NCBI RefSeq assembly: GCF_009807095.1
Contig: NZ_WUCC01000004.1
Span: forward strand, 310,001-374,000
Direction of reading: 5' to 3'
Length of the DNA: 64,000 nucleotides
DNA from: Rathayibacter sp. VKM Ac-2754
Lineage (GTDB): Bacteria; Actinomycetota; Actinomycetes; Actinomycetales; Microbacteriaceae
How positions within the stretch are numbered: the first letter of the stretch is position 1; each line of letters opens with the position of its first letter. Position numbers and translations under genes: made by a program. The notes below the pieces were generated by a model. The model searched no databases and was not told the origin of the DNA. It worked only from the letters and a program-made list of their open reading frames with translations. Of the stretch, positions 24,279 to 33,098 are shown in pieces.

Positions 24279-25325
24279 TCAGCGCGTCGTGCCGCGCGCG
24301 ATGACCCGCGAGCGGGCGAACAGCGTTGTCGGCGCGGTGTCGACCCGATCGATGCGGGCGACCAGCCGCTCGAGCGCGGTGCGGGCGATCCAGTCGATCC
24401 GCGAGTCCATCGAGGTGAGCGGCGGCGTCAGGAACGCCGACTCCTCGATGTTGTCGAAGCCGACCACCTGCACGTCCTCCGGGAGGCGGAGCCCGCCCTC
24501 GCGCAGCGCCGAGACCGCGCCCGTGGCGAGGACGTCGTTGAAGCAGACCAGCCCGTCGAAGCGGACGCCGCCCTGGACGAGATCGCGGGCGACGCGGAAG
24601 CCCGAGCCGATCGTCCAGTCGTAGCCGGTGACGCCGATCAGGCGGGGATCGAGCGTCCGCCCCGCCGCCGCCAGCTCCTCGATGACTCCGCGCAGCCGCA
24701 GCTCGGCGTTCCCCTCCGTGGCCGAGCCGATCACTCCGGCGTCGAAGGGCGCGTGCGCCCCGAGCACCGCGATCGACGTGCTGCCCCGCTCGAGCAGGTG
24801 CGCGGTGGCGGCCCGCGCGTCGGCGACGTCGTCGGTCGTCACCCGGTCGGCGAGGTCGAAGGTGCTCCGCGTGCCCAGGCAGACCAGCGGGTACGCGACG
24901 TCGAGGGCCGAGCGGTCGAGGGTCTCGTGCTCCGAGAGCGAGAGCAGCAGGCCGTCGGTGAGCTGCGCGTTGAAGCGCTGCAGCAGCCGCCGCGAGCCGT
25001 CGCCGCCGTCGTCGGGGTAGGTGGTCACGTAGACGGCGAGGTCCATGTCGCGCGCGGTCTCGATCACCGCCTCCGCGAGCTCGGCCAGGTACACCGCCTT
25101 CAGCGTCGGCACGGCCAGCGAGACCGCGTCCGTGCGGCCCCGGGTCAGATTGCGCGCGGCGACGTTGACCGTGTAGCCGAGCTCGTCGACCGAGGCGCGC
25201 ACCCGCGTCCGCGTCTCCTCGGCCATCCGGCCCGTGCCGTTGACCGCGTTGGAGGCGGTCTTCAGCGACACTCCGGCGTGCGCCGCCACCGATTCGAGGG
25301 TGACCTTCCTGCGCGCCTGACCCAT
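24279..25325 (-). CDS. LacI-family transcriptional regulator of the galactan operon
   Basis: A 348-residue protein. The helix-turn-helix is at the N-terminus (VTLESVAAHAGVSLKTASNAVNG), with the hinge helix RVRASVDELGY, then a periplasmic-binding-protein fold effector domain (GLVCFNDVLATGAVSALRE, VVGFDNIEESAFLTPPLTSM). It sits directly upstream of the GH43/ABC/GH2 operon, whose promoter carries TACAGCGCTGTA, so it is the likely local repressor, induced by a galactose-type sugar. ATG 25325 is preceded by GAGGACGGGACGAC, a reasonable ribosome binding site. Confidence 0.88.
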   Translation of the reverse strand: MGQARRKVTLESVAAHAGVSLKTASNAVNGTGRMAEETRTRVRASVDELGYTVNVAARNLTRGRTDAVSLAVPTLKAVYLAELAEAVIETARDMDLAVYVTTYPDDGGDGSRRLLQRFNAQLTDGLLLSLSEHETLDRSALDVAYPLVCLGTRSTFDLADRVTTDDVADARAATAHLLERGSTSIAVLGAHAPFDAGVIGSATEGNAELRLRGVIEELAAAGRTLDPRLIGVTGYDWTIGSGFRVARDLVQGGVRFDGLVCFNDVLATGAVSALREGGLRLPEDVQVVGFDNIEESAFLTPPLTSMDSRIDWIARTALERLVARIDRVDTAPTTLFARSRVIARGTTR

Positions 25326-25454
25326 GTCGTCCCGTCCTCGATGCGGCGGAGGCTCTCGACCGCCCTCACCCGACATGGATACACCAGGTTCGTCGAATCC
25401 CCGCGCAGCGGTTACGCTGGCGCCCGGCTCAGCAGGCCCGAGGGGACGAGGAGC

Positions 25455-26045
25455 ATGACCACCGAACCGACGAGGCGCACCCAGCTCCTCGAGCGCATCG
25501 TCGACCACGTCCTCGAGAACGGGGTCGCGACGGTCTCCCTGCGCAGCCTCGCCCGGGCCGCCGACTCGAACAACCGGATGCTGCTCTACTACTTCGGCTC
25601 GCGCGCCGCCCTGCTGTCCGAGGCGATGGTCGTCGCGGCCCGCCGGTTCCCGGACATGCAGCGCGCTGCCGACGAGCTGCTGGTGGCCGACCGGACCCTG
25701 GGGGAGCGGCTGGACCACTCGTGGGAGGCGCTCGCCTCCTCGGCGAACCGCCCCTTCCTCCGGCTGTTCTTCCAGGTCTTCGGACTCGCGGCGTTCGAGC
25801 AGGCCGAGGAGTGGCGGGAGATGCGCGCGCGGTTCGACGAGTTCCTGCAGCCCGAGCTGCGCCGGGCGCTCGCCGAGTCAGGGGTGCCCGACGACGAGGT
25901 GCAGGTCGCCGCGCGCGAGATCGTCGCGCTGTGGCGCGGGCTCGAGATCCTGCTGATCTCGATCGAGGACGACGCGGGCGTCGACGCGGTGCGCCGGCGA
26001 GGGCACGCCGACCTGCTGGCGCGGCTGGCCGAGGCGCGCGAATAA
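25455..26045 (+). CDS. TetR-family transcriptional regulator
   Basis: A 196-residue protein with an N-terminal TetR helix-turn-helix (RTQLLERIVDHVLENGVATVS then SLRSLARAADSNNRMLLYYF) and a helical ligand-binding domain. It is divergent from the LacI gene across a 129-bp gap that contains TTACGCT about 35 bp upstream of the start as a possible -10 box. The ribosome binding site is GACGAGGAG. No target is obvious: neighbouring genes on its 3' side are convergent, and the gene may regulate only itself or a distant locus. Confidence 0.85.
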   Translation: MTTEPTRRTQLLERIVDHVLENGVATVSLRSLARAADSNNRMLLYYFGSRAALLSEAMVVAARRFPDMQRAADELLVADRTLGERLDHSWEALASSANRPFLRLFFQVFGLAAFEQAEEWREMRARFDEFLQPELRRALAESGVPDDEVQVAAREIVALWRGLEILLISIEDDAGVDAVRRRGHADLLARLAEARE

Positions 26046-26096
26046 GGCTGAGCCGGCGGATCCGCTCGAGATCCGGGGATCGGCCGGTTTCAGCCT
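26045..26096. terminator. Bidirectional stem-loop between convergent TetR and deaminase genes
   Basis: Outer arms AGGCTGA (26045-26051) and TCAGCCT (26090-26096) enclose inner GC-rich pairing blocks; the arms touch both stop codons. Confidence 0.55.
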
Positions 26097-27151
26097 CAGT
26101 TGCGCGGCTCCTTCGACCTCAGCTCGGCGATCGCCGCCTCGAACTCCGCGCGCAGCCGCGCCTTCTGCTCCGGCGGGCAGAACGCGGCCTCCACGCCGTT
26201 CAGCGCGATCGTGCAGGCGTCGTCGACGCTCAGCCCGAGCGCGGGCAGCGCCTCGCGGTACTCGCGCCCGATGTCGGTGCGGAAGAACACCGCGTCGTCG
26301 GTCGAGACCGTCACCCGCAGGCCCGCGCGCACCATCGCGGCGATGCGGTGCGAGGGGTCGAGCGTCCAGCCCGAGCAGATCGTGGTCGAGATCGGAGTCG
26401 TGGTGAAGCCGATCCCGGAGTCGCGGGCCCGCGCGACGAGGTCGGGGTCGTCGAGGATCCGGTAGCCGTGATCGATCCGGTCGACCCGCAGTTCGTCCAG
26501 GGCGATGCGGACGGAGTCGGGCTCGGAGCGGTCGGTCTCGCCGACGTGAGCCGTCAGCGCCAGACCCGAGCGGCGGGCGAGCGCGAACGCCTCCGCGAAC
26601 CGCGCGGGATCCTCCGTGCCCTCGGGCGTCAGATCGTCCATGCCGAGCGCGAGCACCTCGCCGCGGGGATGCGCGCGGATCTGCTCGACGAGCTCGACGG
26701 CGCTCGCCGCCGAGTCGCGGCGGTTGACGGCGACGACGATCCCGAAGCCGACGCCCAGGTCGGTCTCGGCCGCGCGCAGCCCGTCGAGGATCGGGTCGAG
26801 CAGCTCCGCGTAGCCGAGCCCGCTCCAGCCCAGGAATTGCCGGTCCGCGAAGTACTGCGGATCGATCGCGTACTCCCGGTAGCGCAGGCCCTGCGCGGCG
26901 GCCGCGCGCACGCCGTCGTAGGCGACGGTCGCGAGATCGGCCGGGGTCCGCAGCACGCGGTGCGCGGCGCGGAAGGCGACCAGGAACTCCCGTAGATCGG
27001 CGAAGTCGAACAGCGTCGCGGGGTCGGTGGAGGGGAGGGCGACGCCGTACCGCTCGGCCGCCGTGATCAGGTGCGCCGCGGACATCGTCGACGCGAAGTG
27101 GCAGTGCAGCTCGGTCTTGGGCAGCCGGAGCAGCAGCTCGTCGTCGTTCAT
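26096..27151 (-). CDS. Adenosine deaminase-family amidohydrolase
   Basis: A 351-residue TIM-barrel metallohydrolase. Metal and catalytic motifs of the adenosine/adenine deaminase family are visible: TELHCHFASTM (His-x-His), TAHVGETDRS (His and Glu), DHGYRILDD, TTICSGWTL and STDDAVFFRT (Asp pair). The residues after His-x-His are normally L-[DE]-G; here they are FAS, so the purine specificity is uncertain and another aminated ring could be the substrate. The start ATG overlaps the stop of the upstream acetyltransferase gene (ATGA). Confidence 0.8.
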   Translation of the reverse strand: MNDDELLLRLPKTELHCHFASTMSAAHLITAAERYGVALPSTDPATLFDFADLREFLVAFRAAHRVLRTPADLATVAYDGVRAAAAQGLRYREYAIDPQYFADRQFLGWSGLGYAELLDPILDGLRAAETDLGVGFGIVVAVNRRDSAASAVELVEQIRAHPRGEVLALGMDDLTPEGTEDPARFAEAFALARRSGLALTAHVGETDRSEPDSVRIALDELRVDRIDHGYRILDDPDLVARARDSGIGFTTTPISTTICSGWTLDPSHRIAAMVRAGLRVTVSTDDAVFFRTDIGREYREALPALGLSVDDACTIALNGVEAAFCPPEQKARLRAEFEAAIAELRSKEPRN

Positions 27152-27726
27152 GCGCGTCGCTCGTGCGCGAGGACCGACATCAGCACCTCGTCGTGGAACG
27201 CGCCCGCGTGGAAGACCGCCTCCCGCCGCCGCCCCTCCTCGGTGAAGCCCGCCCGCCGGTACGCGGCCCGCGCGCGGGTGTTGAACGCCGCGGTGCCGAG
27301 CTCGATCCGGTGCAGACCCAGCTCGCCGAAGCCGTAGTCGACGGTCGTCGCCACCGCGTCCGGCCCGAGTCCGCGGCCGACCGCGTGCGGCCCGAGGATG
27401 ATCGCGAGGGTCGCGCAGCGCTGCGGGAGGGCGCCTCCGTAGAGCGTCACGTGACCGGCGAGCGACTCGTCGGCGAGCTCGACGATCGCGAAGCCGACCG
27501 CGCCGGCCGTCGCGTTCGCGCTCCAGCCGCGCAGCGCCTCCGCCGCGACCCCGGCCGGTCGCGGCAGCACCGTCGTGTGCTGCAGCACGGCCTGCTCGGG
27601 GTCGTTCCACCAGGCGTCGATCGCGGCGAGGTCGTGCTCGGTGGCGGGGCGGAGGCGAGTCCGCTCGCCGCGCAGCAGACCGGCCCCGTAGGCGGTCGCC
27701 GCGTCCTGGTCGGGGAAGGCGCTCAT
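27148..27726 (-). CDS. GNAT N-acetyltransferase (RimJ/RimL-like)
   Basis: A 192-residue GNAT-fold protein. It shows the substrate-strand pattern RTRLRPATEHDLAAIDAWW, the acetyl-CoA pyrophosphate loop region LGPHAVGRGLGPDAV and the late LHRIELGTAAFNTRARAAYRRAGF typical of the RimJ/RimL branch that acetylates protein N-termini or small amines. It lies 19 bp after the GH35 gene and overlaps the deaminase gene by four bases, so the three are probably cotranscribed. The true substrate is unknown. Confidence 0.85.
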   Translation of the reverse strand: MSAFPDQDAATAYGAGLLRGERTRLRPATEHDLAAIDAWWNDPEQAVLQHTTVLPRPAGVAAEALRGWSANATAGAVGFAIVELADESLAGHVTLYGGALPQRCATLAIILGPHAVGRGLGPDAVATTVDYGFGELGLHRIELGTAAFNTRARAAYRRAGFTEEGRRREAVFHAGAFHDEVLMSVLAHERRA

Positions 27727-27745
27727 GCCCTCCAGCCTGCCAGGC

Positions 27746-29992
27746 TCACGCGCGCGGCGGCCCGCCGAGGTCGAGGCGGTGGCGAGGGGCGGTGAGCAGG
27801 TGCGCGGAGTCGATGCTCGCCCGGCCGGGGACGCGCCGATCGCGGACGCGGGCGTCGAGGAAGACGCCGGAGTCCTCGCGCCACGGCAGGATCCGCACCC
27901 GCACGACCGACGAGGCGAGGGCCTCGCGCCAGGGCGCCAGGTCGATCTCCCAGCTCCGGCCCGACCAGAACTGGTCGGCGACGAGCACGCCGTCGATCTC
28001 GAGGCGCGCGACGTCGCCGCTCCACTCGAGCACCAGCACCGTCGCGGCGTCCGGGTCGAGATCCGCGATCGGGATCTCGACGACGGCCGCGTCCTCGAAG
28101 TCGCTGTCCAGCGGTGCCGAGAGGCGCCCCATCGAGCCGCCCCGTCGCTCCGGAGCGGGGGAGGAGTCGGCCCGGACGACCGTGACGGGCAGCTCGCGGA
28201 TCGGGTCGTATGCGGGGAGCTCGAGGGTCTCGAAGGCGAGCTCCGCCGCGCGCAGGATCGAGACCTCCGCCCAGGCGCTCCAGCGCTCGAGCACGATCCG
28301 TTGCCCGTCCACCGTCACTCCGCCTTCGAACAGCACGAGCACCGGCTCGCCGGCGACCTCGACGCGCCAGAGCCGGGAGGCGGAGGCGTCGTCGAGGATC
28401 ACGAAGCGGGTGCCGCCGACGGTGACGACGCAGTCGATCCCCGGAGCGCGGTCGGGCCGCCAGCGCCCGCCCGCGGCGCTGCGGGAGGCGCCCTCGACGA
28501 CCGCGGTCGTCTCGAGCTCGAGCTCGACCGGGATGCCCTCGGTCGCCGTGAGGACCACGACGGTCTGCGAGCCGTCGCCGATCTCGGTGATCGGCTGCGC
28601 GGTGGCCGAGACGGCGGCCACCGAGCCGAAGGGCCGCCGCACGGGCCAGACGAAGAACGCGCCCGCCGGTACGGCCACAGGCTCCGTGGGCAGCAGCGTC
28701 ACGTCGTCGCCGATCGCGACCGGGAGGCGCACGCCCTCCGCCGTCGGCAGCGGCGCGGCGGCCGGCTGGCGGTTCGTCACGAAGACGTAGCCGCCGCGCG
28801 CGTCCGCCCGCGTCGCCCAGCGGACGCCCGTCTCCTCCGGATCGCCGACCGTCACCGGCAGGCCGGTCAGCTCGGCGCCCCAGCGCTCGAGGAACAGGTG
28901 CTGCCGCCGCAGCAGGTGGTAGTGCGGGCGCAGCGTCCCGGCCGCCCCGATCGGCGCGAAGAAGTCGTAGTCCTTGCGCGGCATGTCGTTGGGGTAGTCG
29001 CTGTCGTGCGACTCCTGGGTGCCCGCGCCGCCCGCCCCCGTGACCTGGGTGGTGCCGTGGTAGAGGTAGTAGCCCTGCCACGCCGAGCCGCTGCCCAGCT
29101 TGGTCAGCGCGAGCGCGGCGACGTCCTCGCCGTCGACCAGCGGGCGGCGGTGGTAGGCGGTCGTCATGCCGCCGCCGAGCTCGCAGGTCAGGAACGGGTA
29201 GCGGTGGTCCTCCGCGACCGGCTCGACCGGCGCCGAGTCGCCGCGGACGTCGGCGCCGACGGACAGGTCGTCGCGCACCGTCGAGTACTCGAAGTGCATC
29301 CGCCCGAAGGCGGGCCACTCCACGTCCGCCTCCTCCCAGAAGCCGTCCGAGTAGCCCGCATAGACCGGCGCGACCCGGTCCAGCGGCAGCTGCGCGCCTC
29401 CCCAGCCCGTCGCGACCCAGAGCGGGGCCGCCATGCCGACGCCCTCGGCCAGGTCGCGCAGGCGCGCGAGGTGCTCGGGCTGGTCGTAGAGCTCGTTGTC
29501 GACCTGGATGCCCACGATCGGCGCCGAGGGGTGGTCGGAGTCGCGGAACAGGCCGCTCAGCTGCTGCGCGATGCCGCGGAACCAGCCCTCGACCAGGTCG
29601 AGGTACGCGGGGTCGTTGGTGCGGTGCCGGATCGGCAGGCTCTGCAGCCAGTCGGGGAACCCGCCGTGGCGCGCCTCGCCGTGGGCCCAGGGCCCGATCC
29701 GGAGCATCACCGAGAGGCCGGCGCGCCGCGCCTCCTCGACGAACCGGCGCAGATCGAGGTGGCCGTCGAAGCGGCGCTCGCCGCGGGTCTCCTCGTGCAG
29801 CATCCAGAGCACGTAGGTCGCGACCACATCGATCCCGCCGGCGCGGATCTTCCGGAGCTCGTGCGGCCAGCGCTCGGACCGGTCGCGGCTGAAGTGGTAC
29901 TCGCCCATCACGGGGAACCACGGCTGCCCGACGCGCCTGACCGACGTCGAGTCGATGGTGATGGATCCGGAGGTCTGCTCTGCTCTCGACAC
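27746..29992 (-). CDS. GH35-family beta-galactosidase-like glycosidase (cytoplasmic)
   Basis: A 748-residue enzyme without a signal peptide. The GH35 barrel starts at about residue 20 (PVMGEYHFSRDRSERWPHEL, YVLWMLHE, LRIGPWAHGEARHGGFPDWL). The acid/base is Glu167 in GIQVDNELY and the nucleophile Glu271 in LTCELGGGM. The C-terminal half has beta-sandwich domains, ending in a jelly-roll with DSGVFLDARVRD. GH35 is dominated by exo-beta-galactosidases. The start is GTG 29992, because no in-frame ATG precedes the conserved barrel start. The gene follows the reductase/aldolase/importer run on the same strand after a 107-bp gap, and may belong to that operon. Confidence 0.85.
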   Translation of the reverse strand: MSRAEQTSGSITIDSTSVRRVGQPWFPVMGEYHFSRDRSERWPHELRKIRAGGIDVVATYVLWMLHEETRGERRFDGHLDLRRFVEEARRAGLSVMLRIGPWAHGEARHGGFPDWLQSLPIRHRTNDPAYLDLVEGWFRGIAQQLSGLFRDSDHPSAPIVGIQVDNELYDQPEHLARLRDLAEGVGMAAPLWVATGWGGAQLPLDRVAPVYAGYSDGFWEEADVEWPAFGRMHFEYSTVRDDLSVGADVRGDSAPVEPVAEDHRYPFLTCELGGGMTTAYHRRPLVDGEDVAALALTKLGSGSAWQGYYLYHGTTQVTGAGGAGTQESHDSDYPNDMPRKDYDFFAPIGAAGTLRPHYHLLRRQHLFLERWGAELTGLPVTVGDPEETGVRWATRADARGGYVFVTNRQPAAAPLPTAEGVRLPVAIGDDVTLLPTEPVAVPAGAFFVWPVRRPFGSVAAVSATAQPITEIGDGSQTVVVLTATEGIPVELELETTAVVEGASRSAAGGRWRPDRAPGIDCVVTVGGTRFVILDDASASRLWRVEVAGEPVLVLFEGGVTVDGQRIVLERWSAWAEVSILRAAELAFETLELPAYDPIRELPVTVVRADSSPAPERRGGSMGRLSAPLDSDFEDAAVVEIPIADLDPDAATVLVLEWSGDVARLEIDGVLVADQFWSGRSWEIDLAPWREALASSVVRVRILPWREDSGVFLDARVRDRRVPGRASIDSAHLLTAPRHRLDLGGPPRA

Positions 29993-30099
29993 CCCTCGAC
30001 CGTACGGCCGGACGGCGTCGCTCCCCAGCAGGGCGACCACGGTCCTCCTGGAGGATCCTCTGGTCGTCCTGCTCCTCGGCCGGCCCGGGGCCGCGGGCG

Positions 30100-31095
30100 T
30101 CAGTGCTGCAGAGCCTCCTCGATCGCCGCGAGGTCCGCGTCCTCGAGGGGAGCCGCGTCGAGGGCGCCGGCGTTCTGCTCGAGCTGCTGCACGCTCGACG
30201 CTTCGATGATCGCCGAGGTGACGGCCGTCGAGCGCAGGACCCAGCTCAGCGCGAGCTGGGCGATGCTCTGGCCGCGCCCGTCGGCGACGTCCTTGAGGCG
30301 CGCGATCATCCGGTGGTAGTCGCCCTCGATCGCTCCGGGCTTCAGGAAGTGCCCGACCGCGGCGCGCGAGTCCGGCGGGATGTCGCCCGAGAGGTAGCGG
30401 TCGGTGAGCAGCCCCTGCTCGAGGGGGGAGAAGACGATGGCGCCGACGCCTTCCCGCTCGACGAGGTCGAGCAGGCCCGACTCCTCGGGTCGGCGGTCGA
30501 GCATCGAGTAGCGGGGCTGGTGGATCAGGAGGGGCACCCCGTGCGCGGCCAGGGCGTCGCGCGCGGCGAGGGTCTGCTCCGGGGAGTAGTTCGAGACTCC
30601 CGCGTACAGAGCCTTCCCCTGCTGGATCGCGCTCGCGAGCGCGCCCCTGGTCTCCTCGATCGGGGTCTCCGGGTCGGGACGGTGCGAGTAGAAGACGTCG
30701 ACGTACTCGACGCCGAGGCGCCCGAGGCTCTGGTCGAGGGAGGAGAGCAGGTACTTCCGGGAGCCGAAGTCTCCGTAGGGGCCGGGCCACATGTCGTAGC
30801 CGGCCTTGGTCGAGATCAGGATCTCGTCGCGGTACGGCCGCAGGTCCTCGGCGAGGACGCGTCCGAAGGACGACTCGGCGGAGCCGTACGGCGGCCCGTA
30901 GTTGTTGGCGAGGTCGAAGTGCGTGATGCCGAGGTCGAACGCGCGCCGCACGATCTCCCGCTGGCCCTCGAGGGGCTTCGTGGCCCCGAAGTTGTGCCAG
31001 AGGCCGAGCGAGAGGGCGGGCAGCTTGAGACCGCTGCGGCCGGTGGGGTGGTAGGTCATGCGGTCGTAGCGGTCGGCGGAGGGGATGTAGGTCAT
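30100..31095 (-). CDS. Aldo/keto reductase (YghZ/L-glyceraldehyde-3-phosphate reductase-like)
   Basis: A 331-residue (alpha/beta)8 NADPH-dependent reductase. Catalytic Asp and Tyr are in HFDLANNYGPPYG, Lys in ILISTKAGYDMWPGPYG and His in DVFYSHRPDPETP. The segment KAGYDMWPGPYGDFGSRKYL is characteristic of the YghZ branch, which reduces L-glyceraldehyde 3-phosphate and related aldehydes. It follows the aldolase and DUF4862-like genes after 70 bp and could reduce the aldehyde product of that aldolase; this is inference. A GGAG ribosome binding site lies 7 bp before the ATG. Confidence 0.88.
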   Translation of the reverse strand: MTYIPSADRYDRMTYHPTGRSGLKLPALSLGLWHNFGATKPLEGQREIVRRAFDLGITHFDLANNYGPPYGSAESSFGRVLAEDLRPYRDEILISTKAGYDMWPGPYGDFGSRKYLLSSLDQSLGRLGVEYVDVFYSHRPDPETPIEETRGALASAIQQGKALYAGVSNYSPEQTLAARDALAAHGVPLLIHQPRYSMLDRRPEESGLLDLVEREGVGAIVFSPLEQGLLTDRYLSGDIPPDSRAAVGHFLKPGAIEGDYHRMIARLKDVADGRGQSIAQLALSWVLRSTAVTSAIIEASSVQQLEQNAGALDAAPLEDADLAAIEEALQH

Positions 31096-31165
31096 GCGTC
31101 TTCTCCAGGTGGCGTCGTTCGGGGCAGGGACGAGGGAAGTGAGCGGCGGGGCGCCGGAGCCGTGC

Positions 31166-32077
31166 TCACCGGGAGACCGCGCGGCGCGTCCGGTCCAGAG
31201 CCGCTCGGACCGCCGCGACCGAGTCTGCGAGCCCGAGCTCTCCGCCCGCGATCTTCGTGATGACCCGGATGTCCGGGTCCACTCCGAGGAACCTCTCCAG
31301 CACGTCGGCCTCCAGGAGGCTCGCGCTGGAGACCGCCCGCCCGGCGCGCGCGATCCGGACGGGAGCGTGGTTGTCGCTGAACGCGGGTCCGAGAGTCGTC
31401 GCCACGTCACTGACTCCCGACACCCCGAGTACGGCGAGCGTGCCGGTCTGGCGGGCGCGACGCGCGTGCTCAGCAGGGCCGTCGAGGCTCCGCGTCTCGA
31501 GATAGGAGCGCGCCCAGTTGATCGCGGTTCCGAACCCGTGCCGCTGGGCGAGATCGATCTCGGTCGGCAGGTCGAGGAACCCCTTCACCGGGTCCGGCCC
31601 CTCGAAGGAGTCGCAGTGCTCGACGACGATCCGCACGCCGGGGAGGTCCCGTCTCGCGATCTCGGAGAGACTCCGCGCGAACGCTGCTCGGGCGGACGCG
31701 GCTGTCGCTCGCGTCGCCCGCGGGGCCGAGTGGATCAGGACGGTGTCGATCACCGCCCGCTGCTCCCGGTCGTTCAGCGCCAGTGCGGCATCGCCGGCCC
31801 GCCGCGTCAGGGCGACCGCGGCGACCCGCCGATCCTCGACGGGATCGGCCAGGCCGATCCCGCGCTCGAGGACCGCCGGCAGCAGGGTCAGGGCGTGGGT
31901 CCCGGCGCGGCGGAGCAGCCGCAGCAGCGCCTCCTCGTCCGGGACGAAGGCGCTGCCGAAGGGGATCTCGAACCCCGAGCACCCGGTGACGAGCGCGATC
32001 CGCTCGTGGAAGGCGTCGAAGGCCGCCGCATCGAGCCGTGCCCTCTCCGGCGCCGACGGGTAGGCCCCGACGATCAC
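31166..32077 (-). CDS. DUF4862-like protein, probable TIM-barrel sugar-acid enzyme of unknown function
   Basis: A 303-residue soluble protein. Features are MIVGAYPSAP at the N-terminus, GFEIPFGSAFVPDEE, VLIHSAPRATRATA, RIVVEHCDSFEGPDPVKGF and TEIDLAQRHGFGTAINWARS. Alternating strands and helices with EHCD and NW motifs suggest a TIM barrel like the xylose-isomerase-type or DUF4862 proteins; I recognise it as DUF4862-like from pattern memory only. Its GTG start directly abuts the TAG stop of the aldolase gene with no intervening base, which implies tight translational coupling and a shared pathway. Confidence 0.6.
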   Translation of the reverse strand: MIVGAYPSAPERARLDAAAFDAFHERIALVTGCSGFEIPFGSAFVPDEEALLRLLRRAGTHALTLLPAVLERGIGLADPVEDRRVAAVALTRRAGDAALALNDREQRAVIDTVLIHSAPRATRATAASARAAFARSLSEIARRDLPGVRIVVEHCDSFEGPDPVKGFLDLPTEIDLAQRHGFGTAINWARSYLETRSLDGPAEHARRARQTGTLAVLGVSGVSDVATTLGPAFSDNHAPVRIARAGRAVSSASLLEADVLERFLGVDPDIRVITKIAGGELGLADSVAAVRAALDRTRRAVSR

Positions 32078-33055
32078 CTAGCGGGCGCCGTCCACCCGCG
32101 CACTGGCGGGCAGCCCGAGGTCGCGGATGTACGCGGCGAGCTCCAGCAGCGGCGCACCCTCGTGCGCCCCGATCCCCTCCGGCTTCCAGCGGCTGATCGG
32201 CTCGATCGCCAGGCGGGAGCTGTGGCGGAGGTAGTACTTCGCCGAGGTGGGGTAGCGCGAGTTGATCGTGTGCTCGGCCACCGTCAGGAGGCGCTGCACG
32301 GCGACGGCGGTCTCGGCGGGCTGGTCGTCGTAGTGCTCGCAGAGCCAGGCGACGTGCTCCGGGTAGATGTTGGCGGCGTAGCCGCTGAGCCCGGCGGCTC
32401 CGAGGCGGAGCGAGTCCGTCAGCGACGAGATCTGCGCGTTGTAGAGCTTCATCCGCGTGCCGCGGATCGCCTCGAGCCGTTCCGACATGGTGTCGAGCGA
32501 GTGCGAGGTGTCCTTGTAGAAGACGAACCGTCCCGTCCCGGCCATCCAGGCGACGTTCTCGGTCGAGGGCAGCCGCTTGAACGGCACCGGGCACTCGTAG
32601 ATCCCGAAGTCGACGCCGGGGACCGCGTCGAGGATGTGCTGGACGGTGGCGCGCCACTCCTCCTCGGTGGTGGTCAGCCCCCCGACGAGGGAGGAGATGA
32701 GCACGACCGCGTCGACCCCTGTCGCGGCCATCGCCGCGGCCGACGCCGCCTGCTCCTCCGGGCTCCCGGCGGAGACGGAGGAGGCCACGACGGGGACCCG
32801 GCCGGCCGAGCGGTCGACCACGCGGCGCGCGAGGGCGAGCCGCTCCTCCTCGGTGAGGTCGTACATCTCGCTCGAGAGCGCGACGGTGAAGATGCCGGCG
32901 GCTCCGTTGTCGATCAGCCAGTCCGTCAGCGCATCGACCTGCTCGAAGTCGAGCGACCGGTCCTGGCGGAACGGCGTGAGCATGACGGGCCAGCCGCCGT
33001 CGGGGAGGGTGGCGCCGGTCTCGATGGTCGCGGGCGCGGTGTCCGTGGTGGTCAT
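32078..33055 (-). CDS. Dihydrodipicolinate synthase-family aldolase
   Basis: A 325-residue class I aldolase-fold protein of the DapA/NanA superfamily. The Schiff-base Lys181 is in VFYKDTS and the conserved Tyr is in FGIYECPVP. TPFRQDRSLDFEQVDALTDW, the typical family start, is at about residue 27. GAAGLSGYAANIYPEHVAWL replaces the lysine-pathway DapA signature, so a catabolic role is likelier, for example cleavage or dehydration of a 2-keto-3-deoxy sugar acid. It stands between the ABC permease genes and the DUF4862-like gene. A 43-bp gap separates it from the permease. Confidence 0.85.
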   Translation of the reverse strand: MTTTDTAPATIETGATLPDGGWPVMLTPFRQDRSLDFEQVDALTDWLIDNGAAGIFTVALSSEMYDLTEEERLALARRVVDRSAGRVPVVASSVSAGSPEEQAASAAAMAATGVDAVVLISSLVGGLTTTEEEWRATVQHILDAVPGVDFGIYECPVPFKRLPSTENVAWMAGTGRFVFYKDTSHSLDTMSERLEAIRGTRMKLYNAQISSLTDSLRLGAAGLSGYAANIYPEHVAWLCEHYDDQPAETAVAVQRLLTVAEHTINSRYPTSAKYYLRHSSRLAIEPISRWKPEGIGAHEGAPLLELAAYIRDLGLPASARVDGAR

Positions 33056-33098
33056 GTCGATCCTTTTCGATGGTGGTGGCGTGCGGAGGAGGAGGGCG

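Noticed and set aside
20956-24624. 1222-codon frame antisense to the GH43 and LacI genes
   Set aside because: It crosses two unrelated genes and an operator region without its own start signal, and has no family resemblance.
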